A stretch of 64,000 nt of DNA from assembly GCF_012396365.1 (NCBI RefSeq), contig NZ_JAAXPG010000001.1:310001-374000 (forward strand), written 5' to 3'. Below are positions 8,981 to 15,742 of this stretch, piece after piece. The DNA comes from Nocardiopsis alborubida (lineage in GTDB: Bacteria; Actinomycetota; Actinomycetes; Streptosporangiales; Streptosporangiaceae). Position numbers and translations under genes: made by a program. Under the pieces are notes generated by a model. The model had not been told where the DNA came from. It saw only the letters and a program-made list of their open reading frames with translations, and ran no database searches. Numbering within the stretch: the first letter of the stretch is position 1; the number at the start of each line of letters is the position of its first letter.

Positions 8981-9616
8981 ATGACCACGCAGTTCCGTAC
9001 GCGCGCGTTCCTGGCGGCTCCGGCGGCACTGGCCGCCGCCCTGTTCCTCGCCTCCTGCGGCGGCGGGGAGGCCCCCGACCCCGCGCCCGGGTCCGCCGAG
9101 CAGTCGGCGGCCGGGTTCAACGACGCCGACGTCATGTTCGCCCGGATGATGATCCCCCACCACGAGCAGGCCGTGGAGATGTCCCGGCTCGCCGAGGACC
9201 GGGCGGGGGAGGAGGTCGCGGCCCTCGCGGCCGAGATCGAGGCCGCCCAGGGGCCCGAGATCGAACAGCTCCGGGGGATGCTGGACGCCTGGGGGGTCGA
9301 GCCCGCGGGCGACGGGGAGCACCACGGCATGTCCGGGATGATGACCGAGGAGCAGATGGCGGAGCTGGAGCGGGCCGAGGGGGAGGCCTTCGACACGCTG
9401 TTCCTGGAGCTGATGATCGCCCACCACCGGGGCGCGGTCCAGATGGCCGAGGAGCAGCTGGAGAGCGGCGTCGACCCCGAGGCGCGCGAGCTCGCCCAGG
9501 AGGTCGTCGACGCCCAGGAGGCCGAGATCGAGCAGATGGACATGATGCTCGGCGGCGACGACGCCGGGGATGACGGTTCCGGGCAGGACGCCGGGGGAGA
9601 CCACGGCGGTCACTGA
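8981..9616 (+). CDS. DUF305 lipoprotein, probable copper-associated
   Basis: 211 residues. A signal with lipobox (LFLASC, Cys near residue 27) anchors it outside the membrane. Two DUF305 signatures are visible: MFARMMIPHHEQAVEMS near 46-62 and LFLELMIAHHRGAVQMAEEQ near 145-165; the HH pairs and Met residues are characteristic of this ferritin-like four-helix family, often found in copper-resistance loci. The C-terminus is a Gly/Asp/His-rich tail ending GGDHGGH that could also bind metal. Probably co-transcribed with the upstream membrane protein (117-nt gap). Confidence 0.85.
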   Translation: MTTQFRTRAFLAAPAALAAALFLASCGGGEAPDPAPGSAEQSAAGFNDADVMFARMMIPHHEQAVEMSRLAEDRAGEEVAALAAEIEAAQGPEIEQLRGMLDAWGVEPAGDGEHHGMSGMMTEEQMAELERAEGEAFDTLFLELMIAHHRGAVQMAEEQLESGVDPEARELAQEVVDAQEAEIEQMDMMLGGDDAGDDGSGQDAGGDHGGH

Positions 9617-9760
9617 CCCTCCGCGCGGCGGGCGCCGGGACCACCCGGCGCCCGCACCGTCCGCCCCCGTGTTTGCCCCGCCACTCGCCGGTTAGTGGAA
9701 GTGCGGACCAGGGCCGGGGGCGCCCGCCCCCGGCGCCGTACGACGCCGAGGGGGAACGCC

Positions 9761-10165
9761 ATGAGCGTGGCGAGCCGGATGCTGGAGACCTATCCCAAGG
9801 ACCTGGGCGGGGTGGACCGCGAGAGGCTGCGGGCCTGTATCGAGGCGTGCTTCGAGTGCGCCCAGGCCTGTACCGCCTGCGCGGACGCCTGCCTGAGCGA
9901 GGACGGTGTGGCCGATCTCGTCAAGTGCGTCCGCACCGACCTCGACTGCGCAGACCAGTGCGAGACCACCGGTCGGGTGCTCTCGCGCCACACCGGTTAC
10001 GACGCCAACCTGACCCGCGCGGTCCTGGAGGCCTGCGCGCAGGCCTGCAAGACCTGCGCCGACGAGTGCGAGCGGCACGCCTCCATGCACGAGCACTGCC
10101 GGGTGTGCGCGGAGGCGTGCCGACGCTGTGAGCAGGCGTGCCGCGAGCTGATCGACACGCTCTGA
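9761..10165 (+). CDS. Cysteine-rich four-helix-bundle copper-binding protein
   Basis: 134 residues with about 18 Cys arranged as CxxxC helical motifs (RACIEACFECAQACTACADAC and CAQACKTCADEC, CRVCAEACRRCEQAC). This matches the DUF326/Csp family, whose tetramers fill their helix bundles with Cu(I). No signal peptide is seen, so it should be a cytoplasmic copper store (Csp3-like). The ATG is preceded by GAGGGGGAA. Its position after a DUF305 lipoprotein supports a copper role for the three-gene block. No CsoR or CopZ-type regulator gene is present here. Confidence 0.88.
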   Translation: MSVASRMLETYPKDLGGVDRERLRACIEACFECAQACTACADACLSEDGVADLVKCVRTDLDCADQCETTGRVLSRHTGYDANLTRAVLEACAQACKTCADECERHASMHEHCRVCAEACRRCEQACRELIDTL

Positions 10166-10199
10166 TCCCTGCCTGGCAGGCGGTCCCGGCCCGTCCGTC

Positions 10200-10546
10200 C
10201 GGCGGGCCAGGCCGCCCGATCCGTGGACGTGGAGCACGTCGCGGCGTTCGGAGCGGTGACGGAGGAGGTCGTGGTCCTCTCGGTCCGGTCGTAGCCGTGT
10301 CCGGGTCCTGGCGGCGCCGCCTGAGCACGTCGAGCTTGGGCGCGTCTCCGTGCCGCCGAAGACGTTGCACGCGTCCGCGTACCGGGCGACCAGCCGCAGG
10401 GTCTTGCGCTCACCGCCGCCGTCGGCCGTCAGGTACGGGCGCGGGCCGGTGTCCCCGCCCGTCTGCCAGAAGCGGTCCGTCACCGTGAGCCGCGAGATGC
10501 CCGCGGCCTCGGCGGCGCGGGCGGTGCCGGCGAGCGCGGGGCCCAT
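10200..10546 (-). pseudogene. Remnant of an LLM-class F420-dependent oxidoreductase
   Basis: Three frames on the minus strand carry pieces of one luciferase-like monooxygenase. The first (from 10546) joins an N-terminal type segment, AAEAAGISRLTVTDRFWQ, directly to a C-terminal type segment, GGGERKTLRLVARYADACNV; intact proteins have well over 100 residues between these. Further C-terminal pieces (KLDVLRR, then YDRTERTTT) continue in the other two frames. So the gene has an internal deletion plus at least two frameshifts and cannot make a working enzyme. F420 use is typical for the actinobacterial family. Confidence 0.75.
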
Positions 10547-10591
10547 GGCGGGCGTGCGGAGCCGGGTACACGTGGTGTTCGGATCGCGCGG

Positions 10592-11161
10592 TCAGCTCCG
10601 GGCGCGCAGGGTGTGGCGCAGGACGGCTTCGATCTCGCCCACGGTGGGGGTGTCCCCTCCCAGCAGCACGCGTGCGCACAACCCGTCCGACACCGAGGGG
10701 AAGGCCTCCACAGCGACCGGGTCGTCGGTGTGGCGCCGTGCGATCTCGGTGAGGGTCTCCCGCCAGCGCAGGGCCATGGGGCGCAGCGCTGGGCGGCGCG
10801 CGGCGAGCAGCGTCAGCTCGCGCTCGGCCAGGGCGCGGCGCCGGTCGGGTCCGGCGGCCTCGGCGATGAGCTGGGCCAGGGTCGCGAGGTCGTCGCCGTC
10901 GGCGTCCATGACCCGGCGCATCTGGGCGATGTAGGAGTCCGAGGCCACGGTCAGGGCTGCCACGAGCAGGTCGTCCAGGGTGGCGAAGTAGTAGGCCACC
11001 GAACTCGCGGGGACCCCGGCCTCCCCGGCGACCGTTCGGTGGGTGGCCCCGGAGACCCCGTCGCGCTCGATGACGCGCAGGGCCGCGGCGATGATCGCCT
11101 CCCGCTTGCGTTCGCCCCGGGCGCGTCGTCCGTCGACTCGCGCACCGGTCGTTCGCGTCAT
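10592..11161 (-). CDS. TetR-family repressor, probable regulator of the SMR pair
   Basis: 189 residues. The N-terminal helix-turn-helix reads AALRVIERDGVSGATHRTVAGEAGVPASSVAYYFATLDDLL (residues about 26-66), a clear TetR DNA-binding domain; the remainder is an all-helical ligand domain. ATG with GGAGGCGGAG close upstream. It follows an SMR transporter gene on the same strand (81-nt gap), so repressor and transporter are probably one operon driven from the divergent operator region at 11.6 kb. By analogy with QacR/SmvR-type circuits it would release DNA on binding a cationic compound; this is inference. Confidence 0.85.
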   Translation of the reverse strand: MTRTTGARVDGRRARGERKREAIIAAALRVIERDGVSGATHRTVAGEAGVPASSVAYYFATLDDLLVAALTVASDSYIAQMRRVMDADGDDLATLAQLIAEAAGPDRRRALAERELTLLAARRPALRPMALRWRETLTEIARRHTDDPVAVEAFPSVSDGLCARVLLGGDTPTVGEIEAVLRHTLRARS

Positions 11162-11242
11162 CTCCGCCTCCAGGGCCGCAGGCTGTTCGGCTCGCTGGAG
11201 TCTAGCAGCGCACGCTCCGGGTGAGCGGTCGGGCGACAGCCC

Positions 11243-11569
11243 TCAGGCCGCTCCCAGCTGCAACAACACCACCCCGAGTGTCGCGAGGCCGATGCCCGCG
11301 GACTGGGTGCGCGTCAGTCTGTCACCGAGGAGGAGGGCGCCGACCAGCGTGACGGAGGCGACGCCCGCGGCGGCCCAGACGGCGTAGGCGACCCCGAGGT
11401 CGAGCCCTTCGAGGAGCACCAACGAGAACAGGTAGTAGGCGCCGAGGACCGAGGTGACCGTGAGCGCTGTGGGCAGGGGGCGGGTGAACCCGTCGGAGTA
11501 GCGCGTGGCGAGGGCTCCGACCACCTCAAGCGCCACGGTCCCGGCGAGGAGGGCGTAGGCGAGCAGCAT
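11243..11569 (-). CDS. Small multidrug resistance (SMR) transporter subunit, A
   Basis: 108 residues, four hydrophobic helices. SMR signatures: the membrane Glu in TVALEVVGALATRYSDGFTRPLP (TM1), AYYLFSLVLLEGLDLGVAYAVWAAAGVA (TM2-3) and GIGLATLGVVLLQLGA (TM4). ATG with GGGAGGAAG directly upstream; the ATG at 11629 would add a non-homologous tail and overlaps the operator. It is divergent from a second SMR gene, the usual arrangement for heterodimeric paired SMR pumps (EbrAB/YkkCD type) that export cationic dyes, quaternary ammonium or guanidinium compounds. Confidence 0.9.
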   Translation of the reverse strand: MLLAYALLAGTVALEVVGALATRYSDGFTRPLPTALTVTSVLGAYYLFSLVLLEGLDLGVAYAVWAAAGVASVTLVGALLLGDRLTRTQSAGIGLATLGVVLLQLGAA

Positions 11570-11613
11570 GCTTCCTCCCAGATGTGTTCCGTCGGAGCAG
11601 AGCCTCACACAAA

Positions 11614-11631
11614 ATGAACGATAGTTCAACT
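11614..11631. promoter_or_regulatory. Operator copy 1, ATGAACGATAGTTCAACT
   Basis: 18-bp site with internal dyad GAAC-N4-GTTC. An exact inverted copy lies at 11680-11697. It is 45 nt upstream of the minus-strand SMR start, so a bound regulator would cover that promoter. TetR encoded at 10592-11161 is the obvious candidate ligand. Confidence 0.75.
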
Positions 11632-11651
11632 AGTATTAGTTGGCATGGCAC

Positions 11652-11681
11652 TTGAACCAGTACAGGAGCCTGGACTATAAG
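11652..11681 (+). promoter_or_regulatory. Candidate promoter for the plus-strand SMR gene
   Basis: TTGAAC at 11652-11657 and TATAAG at 11676-11681 with an 18-bp spacer resemble a sigma-A promoter, rare in this GC-rich window. Operator copy 2 begins at its -10 element, so repression by steric block is expected. Confidence 0.45.
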
Positions 11682-11697
11682 TTGAACTATCGTTCAT
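11680..11697. promoter_or_regulatory. Operator copy 2, inverted copy of the 11614 site
   Basis: AGTTGAACTATCGTTCAT is the exact reverse complement of 11614-11631. The two copies, 48 bp apart edge to edge, give symmetrical control of the two divergent SMR genes. Confidence 0.75.
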
Positions 11698-11740
11698 ATA
11701 GTTTGGGGCGCGGAAGTCCCGTGATGCGGAGGGGTACGCC

Positions 11741-12115
11741 ATGGCCTGGTTCTTCCTGGTCGCGACCATCGTGACCGAGGTCCTCGGGGCGTTCGCGACC
11801 CGCGCCTCGGACGGCTTCACCGCCCCGGTCCCCACCGCGCTGACGGTCGTCAGCGTGGTGGCGGCCTACTACCTCTTCTCCCTCGCACTGCGGCACGGGA
11901 TGCCTGTCGGGGTCGCCTACGGCCTGTGGACGGCGCTGGGCGTGGCCGCCGTGGCGGTCCTGGGCGCCACCCTGCTCGGCGAGGCGCTCACCTGGCCGCG
12001 ACTGGGCGGTCTGCTGCTGGTGGCGGTCGGCACGGCGCTCCTCCAGATGGGCGGGCGGGGGGAGGGGGAGGGGGAGGGGGCCGTCGCGGGTCCGGCCTCC
12101 GGGCCCGGGGAGTGA
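11741..12115 (+). CDS. Small multidrug resistance (SMR) transporter subunit, B
   Basis: 124 residues with four hydrophobic helices and the TM1 glutamate in IVTEVLGAFATRASDGFTAP. The first 103 residues align closely with the divergent SMR protein (ATRxSDGFTxPxPTALTVxSVxxAYYLFSL), so the two are paralogues. A Gly/Glu-rich C-terminal tail (GRGEGEGEG) is added, which the partner lacks; asymmetric ends are typical for paired SMR subunits that insert in opposite orientations. GGAGGGG-like site (GCGGAGGGGTACGCC) precedes the ATG. Confidence 0.9.
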   Translation: MAWFFLVATIVTEVLGAFATRASDGFTAPVPTALTVVSVVAAYYLFSLALRHGMPVGVAYGLWTALGVAAVAVLGATLLGEALTWPRLGGLLLVAVGTALLQMGGRGEGEGEGAVAGPASGPGE

Positions 12116-12132
12116 CCCGGGGCGGAGCGTCC

Positions 12133-12138
12133 TAGGAT
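12133..12138 (+). promoter_or_regulatory. Leaderless-type -10 element TAGGAT
   Basis: TAGGAT ends 7 nt before the ATG at 12146, the spacing expected when transcription starts on the start codon. No ribosome site precedes that ATG. Confidence 0.45.
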
Positions 12139-12145
12139 GGCCCGC

Positions 12146-12181
12146 ATGCGTCCTCTCCAACACCCCGGAACACTCAGGTGA
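12146..12181 (+). CDS. 11-codon leader ORF coupled to the next gene
   Basis: ATG at 12146 opens MRPLQHPGTLR and stops at a TGA that overlaps the GTG of the following membrane protein (GTGA at 12178-12181). With the -10 hexamer 7 nt upstream this looks like a leaderless mini-ORF delivering ribosomes to the next start, which has no ribosome site of its own. Too short to judge by codon use. Confidence 0.3.
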   Translation: MRPLQHPGTLR

Positions 12182-12381
12182 AGGTCTCCTCGGTCGTCTC
12201 CTTCGTCGTCTTCGTGGCCGTGTTCGTCCTCTCCCGCCAGGCCTCGCGCCGGTTCCTGGCCGAGACGGCCGAGCTCTCCGGCTTCGTGCTCGAAGCCGCC
12301 TCGTTCGCGGCCTCGCTGGCCCTGGCCGGGCTGGCCTCCGGCGCGGTCCTGTACACGGCGCGGCTCTTCCAGCGGGACTGA
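12178..12381 (+). CDS. Small two-helix membrane protein of unknown function
   Basis: 67 residues. A hydrophobic helix at residues 5-18 (SVVSFVVFVAVFVL) is followed by RQASRRFLAE and a second one at about 38-58 (AASFAASLALAGLASGAVLY). Third codon positions are strongly GC, as expected for coding sequence. The GTG is coupled to the preceding mini-ORF. I do not recognise the family and the neighbours (SMR pump upstream, acetyltransferase downstream) give no clear function. Confidence 0.55.
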   Translation: MKVSSVVSFVVFVAVFVLSRQASRRFLAETAELSGFVLEAASFAASLALAGLASGAVLYTARLFQRD

Positions 12382-12484
12382 CGCCCGGTCGGCGCCGCGG
12401 AGGGACGGTACGCGCGGAGTGTCCGGCGGATAACGGGAAAGTCCCAGTACACGGCCATGACGGCCGTACGGGAGGGTCGGGACC

Positions 12485-12490
12485 TAGACT
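12485..12490 (+). promoter_or_regulatory. -10-like element TAGACT
   Basis: TAGACT followed by 7 nt places a transcription start at 12498, just upstream of the small ORF and acetyltransferase. The same hexamer occurs 6 nt before the histidine kinase ATG at 46226. Confidence 0.4.
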
Positions 12491-12522
12491 CTCTCGCGTG
12501 GGAGCGGAGAGGGCGGACGGGG

Positions 12523-12678
12523 GTGCGCCCGGAACCCGCGTGCGGCCTTCCGGCCGCGGGAGCGCCGCCCCCGGAGGAACCCTTCCACACACTCGGCGAC
12601 TCCTCCGGCGAGCGGGGCCTCGCCGCCGTCCCGTCCGAATCCCTGTCCGAGACCCACACCCGGCTGGAGTACCCGTGA
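12523..12678 (+). CDS. Hypothetical 51-residue protein upstream of the acetyltransferase
   Basis: This frame has strongly GC-rich third codon positions from about 12523 to its TGA, whereas the overlapping frame that would extend the acetyltransferase does not. It ends SLSETHTRLEYP and its stop overlaps the acetyltransferase GTG (GTGA at 12675-12678). GTG 12523 has GGAGAGGG upstream; an ATG at 12457 lies before the predicted transcription start. No domain is recognised and the sequence is Pro/Ala/Glu-rich, so it may be disordered. Confidence 0.45.
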   Translation: MRPEPACGLPAAGAPPPEEPFHTLGDSSGERGLAAVPSESLSETHTRLEYP

Positions 12679-13256
12679 CCGGCTTCAACCGCAGACACCG
12701 CCGCCGCGCTCCGCCGGGAACCCCGGCCGAACCCGCCGAACCGCGGGGCCCGTCCGGTACCCGCCTCACGCGGAGGCTGCGCCTGGACCCCATCGGCCCC
12801 GAGCACGCCCACGAACTGTGGCGGCTGCACAGGGACCCCGGCATCGCCCGGTGGTACGGCGGCAGGTGGACGCGGGGAGAGGCCTGGGAGAGCGCCCTGC
12901 GCATGGGACGCGCCTGGGAGACCGACGGCGTCCACAAGTGGATCGCGCACGACCGGTGGACCGGCGAGCTGGTGGGGCGCGGCGGCCTGTCCCGCGCGGT
13001 GGTGGACTCCCTCTGGTGCCTGGAGGTCGGCTGGGCGGTCCGCGAGTGCTTCTGGGGGCTCGGCTACGCCAGCGAGATCGGCCGCGCGGGGCTGGCGTTC
13101 GCCTTCGACGACCTCGGCGCGGACGAGGTGGCCTCCTTCACCGAGGTGCACAACCTCCGTTCCCGCGCGGTCATGGAACGGCTCGGGTTCGGCTACGCGC
13201 GCGAGATCCGCCACGGGGGAGAACCCTTCGCGCTCTACCTGATCAGGCGCTCCTGA
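12675..13256 (+). CDS. GNAT acetyltransferase, RimJ/RimL type
   Basis: 193 residues. After about 30 basic, Pro-rich residues the GNAT fold starts at TRRLRLDPIGPEHAHELWRL. The acetyl-CoA loop is ECFWGLGYASEIGRAGLAF near residues 118-137 and the substrate strand region is EVHNLRSRAVMERLGF, typical of the Rim-type (Acetyltransf_3) group that modifies protein N-termini or small amines. I prefer the GTG at 12675, coupled to the upstream small ORF, because the longer in-frame extension to 12498 has poor codon third positions and no homology-like sequence. Confidence 0.8.
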   Translation: MTGFNRRHRRRAPPGTPAEPAEPRGPSGTRLTRRLRLDPIGPEHAHELWRLHRDPGIARWYGGRWTRGEAWESALRMGRAWETDGVHKWIAHDRWTGELVGRGGLSRAVVDSLWCLEVGWAVRECFWGLGYASEIGRAGLAFAFDDLGADEVASFTEVHNLRSRAVMERLGFGYAREIRHGGEPFALYLIRRS

Positions 13257-13468
13257 GACGGCGGGATCGTGAGGTTGGAGTCCCGCAGGCCGCGGGCGCG
13301 GGACGGCCGACCCACGCCGGGGAGCGGTCGGCGCGGGTGGGATGGGACACATGGGGCGCGGGCGGTGCGGACGGAGCGGGCGATACGCCCGGTGGCGCGG
13401 GCGTTCCGTGTCGCGGGGGCGGATTCCGCCGCGCCGTAAAAGCGTTGCCGGGGCCCGACCTGCGGGGT

Positions 13469-13474
13469 TAGCGT
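13469..13474 (+). promoter_or_regulatory. Leaderless-type -10 element TAGCGT
   Basis: TAGCGT ends 7 nt before the ATG at 13482, and no ribosome site is present, implying a leaderless transcript. Confidence 0.45.
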
Positions 13475-13481
13475 CCCTCCC

Positions 13482-13973
13482 ATGAGAGCTTTGACTGAGC
13501 GGGACATCCGGACGTCGTTCGTGAACTGCTCGAAGGGGGAGGCGCAGCGGCTCTCACTGCCGCGCGACCTGGACCGGCGCCCCTGGGAGGACCTGGACTT
13601 CCTCGGCTGGCGCGACCACACCGCGCACGAACGCGCCTACCTGGTCACCGAGCACGGTGACCGGCTCGTGGGCGTGGCCTTCCGGCTGTCGAACGCCCGC
13701 GCCGGACTGCGCCGGAGCATGTGCTCGGTGTGCCTGACCACCCACCCCGGGCGGGGCGTGGCGCTGCTGGCCGCGCCCAAGACGAGGCGCTCCGGCCAGG
13801 CGGGCAGCACGGTGGGGCTGTACATGTGCACGGACTTCGCCTGCTCGCTGTACATCCGCGGGAAGAAGGAGCCGGAGCCGGGAGGGCGGTTCGAGGAGTC
13901 CCTCACCGTGGACGAGCAGATCGCCCGCGCCTCGACCAACCTGGGCGGCTTCCTGGACCGGCTGTCGGCCTGA
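13482..13973 (+). CDS. FBP-domain (EF-G-binding, FusB-like) zinc-finger protein
   Basis: 163 residues. The C-terminal part has two Cys pairs, CSVC (MCSVCLTTHPG, residues about 80-90) and MCTDFACSLYIRG (about 113-126), forming the treble-clef zinc site of FusB/FusC-type proteins that bind elongation factor G and free it from stalled ribosomes. The N-terminal helical half is shorter than in FusB. Actinomycete members are usually annotated FBP domain-containing and are not necessarily fusidic-acid resistance factors. The transcript is probably leaderless. Confidence 0.8.
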   Translation: MRALTERDIRTSFVNCSKGEAQRLSLPRDLDRRPWEDLDFLGWRDHTAHERAYLVTEHGDRLVGVAFRLSNARAGLRRSMCSVCLTTHPGRGVALLAAPKTRRSGQAGSTVGLYMCTDFACSLYIRGKKEPEPGGRFEESLTVDEQIARASTNLGGFLDRLSA

Positions 13974-14000
13974 CGCCCCCCGTGCAGGACCGGGACACGA

Positions 14001-14027
14001 CGGCGGCGGGCGTCACGCCCGCCGCCG
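14001..14027. terminator. Terminator-like hairpin
   Basis: Perfect 12-bp inverted repeat CGGCGGCGGGCG / CGCCCGCCGCCG with a 3-nt loop, 28 nt after the FBP gene stop. The rest of the gap to 14213 is GC-rich and shows nothing else. Confidence 0.65.
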
Positions 14028-14213
14028 CCCTGCGTGCCCGCCGTGGTCGGGTCCGGTCCCGGGGTCGGCCGTCCCGACGTCCCTGACCAGCGCCGGCTGT
14101 TCCGGTCGCTCCCCCCGGAGGGTGACAGACCGGGTCGTCCCGCCCGTCCGGATGCCCGGGAGCCCGGGCGGCCCCGCCCGTGCCGGCTGTCCCGGCGGCC
14201 CCTCCGGTACCCC

Positions 14214-14408
14214 TCAGTCCACCGGGTGCCGGGGTTCCACCACCGTCTCCGGCCCGGGGTAGACGAGCCGTTCCTCACCGTCGGGAAACCGCACCACGTA
14301 CGGCGGCCCGTCGTCGGCGCCGCGTATCTCCACGATCTCCCCGACGTGCTGACCCTCGGTGCTCACGACCCCGTGCGTACGCACGTAGTCGCCGATGGAC
14401 GCCCGCAT
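14214..14408 (-). CDS. DUF1918 protein
   Basis: 64 residues, a single SH3-like beta-barrel: GDYVRTHGVVSTEGQHVGEIVEIRG followed by YVVRFPDGEERLVYPGPE. These small proteins are widespread in actinobacteria and have no established role. ATG with GGGGGAGAG upstream. It is divergent from the ABC exporter and convergent with the FBP gene. Longer minus-strand frames exist but their added sequence lacks any match to the family. Confidence 0.85.
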   Translation of the reverse strand: MRASIGDYVRTHGVVSTEGQHVGEIVEIRGADDGPPYVVRFPDGEERLVYPGPETVVEPRHPVD

Positions 14409-14599
14409 GATCTCTCCCCCCCGTTCGACCGCTTGGCCGTCACCAACGGGACCTACCCGAAACGCGGGTCCGGCGAAACGGCCCCGGGCGGCGCCGGGTA
14501 GGCACAAGTGCGTATCCGGTTCCCGACGAACCACAGATGCGGGGCCCCGGCCCCTCTTCCTAGCGTGGTGCACCAAGAGAGCGGCAGAGAGGGGAAACC

Positions 14600-15742
14600 G
14601 TGCTCACGGTGCGCGAACTGACCAAACGCTACGGGGGGAGGACGGCGGTGGACGGGCTCACCTTCACCGTCGAGCCCGGGCGTGTGACCGGCTTCCTGGG
14701 GCCCAACGGCGCCGGGAAGTCCACGACCATGCGGATGCTGCTGGGCCTGGCCCGGCCCACGTCGGGAGAGGCGCTGGTCAACGGCCGGGAGTACGGGCGG
14801 CTGGACCGGCCGACGCGGCAGGTCGGCGCCCTGCTGTCGCCGGACGCCGCCCACCCCGGGCGCAGCGCCCGCGCCCACCTGACCGCGAAGGCCGTGGGCG
14901 GCGGGATCCCGCGGAGGCGGGTGGACGAGGTGCTGGAGGAGGTCGGCCTGTCCGACGTCGCGCGCCAGCGGGTCCACGGGTACTCGCTGGGCATGCGCCA
15001 GCGGCTGGGCGTCGCGGACGCGCTGTTGGGCGACCCGGGGGTACTGCTGTTCGACGAGCCGGTGAACGGGCTCGACCTGGACGGCGTGCGGTGGATGCGC
15101 GACCTGACGCGGCGGCTCGCCGACGAGGGGCGCACCGTGTTCGTCTCCAGCCACCTGATGAGCGAGATGGAGATGGTCGCCGACCACCTGGTCGTGGTGG
15201 GCCGGGGGCGGCTGATCGCGGACGCGCCGATCTCCGACGTGATCGCGGCCTGGTCGCGCACGCACGTGCTGGTCCACAGCCCGGACGCCGCGAGGCTGCG
15301 GGAGGTGCTGGAGCGGCTGGGGTCGTCGGTGCGGGTCGAGGCCGCGGAGGACGCCCGGGACGACAGGGATGTTCGGGGCGCCAGGGAGACCGGTGGCACC
15401 GGTGACGGCGACGACGCCCGAGGCACCGGTCTGAGGGTGTTCGGGCTCGGCGCGGCGGAGGTCGGCGACCACGCGCACGCCGCGGGAGCACGGGTCCACG
15501 GGCTCCGGCTGGAGGAGGCCTCGCTGGAGGAGGCCTACCTGGAACTGACCGGGGACGCCGTCGAGTACGGGGCCCGCTCCGGGTCCGCCGCCTCCGGCCG
15601 GAAGGCCCCGGGGAGCGCGGTACCCGCCTCCGCGAACGCCATGGGGGAGAGGGGAGCCGCTGCCGGTAATCCGGAGGCTCCCGGGGACACCGCGGGATCG
15701 GCCGGACTGCTGCGCCGTATGGGACGCAGGAGGTCCCGGTGA
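14600..15742 (+). CDS. ABC-2 exporter ATP-binding protein with long C-terminal extension
   Basis: 380 residues. Walker A GPNGAGKST, signature YSLGMRQRLGVA, Walker B VLLFDEP with VNGLDLDG, and H-loop SSHLMSE are intact. This is the DrrA/CcmA-like class used by ABC-2 exporters. After residue about 240 there is an acidic, low-complexity insertion (EDARDDRDVRGARETGGTGDGDDARG) and a C-terminal tail rich in Ala/Gly/Ser, so the protein is some 70-80 residues longer than usual. GTG with AGAGGGGAAACC upstream. It overlaps the permease gene by GTGA. Confidence 0.9.
   Translation: MLTVRELTKRYGGRTAVDGLTFTVEPGRVTGFLGPNGAGKSTTMRMLLGLARPTSGEALVNGREYGRLDRPTRQVGALLSPDAAHPGRSARAHLTAKAVGGGIPRRRVDEVLEEVGLSDVARQRVHGYSLGMRQRLGVADALLGDPGVLLFDEPVNGLDLDGVRWMRDLTRRLADEGRTVFVSSHLMSEMEMVADHLVVVGRGRLIADAPISDVIAAWSRTHVLVHSPDAARLREVLERLGSSVRVEAAEDARDDRDVRGARETGGTGDGDDARGTGLRVFGLGAAEVGDHAHAAGARVHGLRLEEASLEEAYLELTGDAVEYGARSGSAASGRKAPGSAVPASANAMGERGAAAGNPEAPGDTAGSAGLLRRMGRRRSR

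Noticed and set aside
12498-13256. Extended acetyltransferase starting at GTG 12498
   Set aside because: The added 59 codons lack GC-biased third positions and contain no GNAT-like sequence; the alternative frame in that stretch is strongly biased and ends by GTGA at 12675.
13482-13973. Fusidic-acid resistance gene
   Set aside because: Only the zinc-finger half resembles FusB; actinobacterial FBP proteins are generally not shown to confer resistance.
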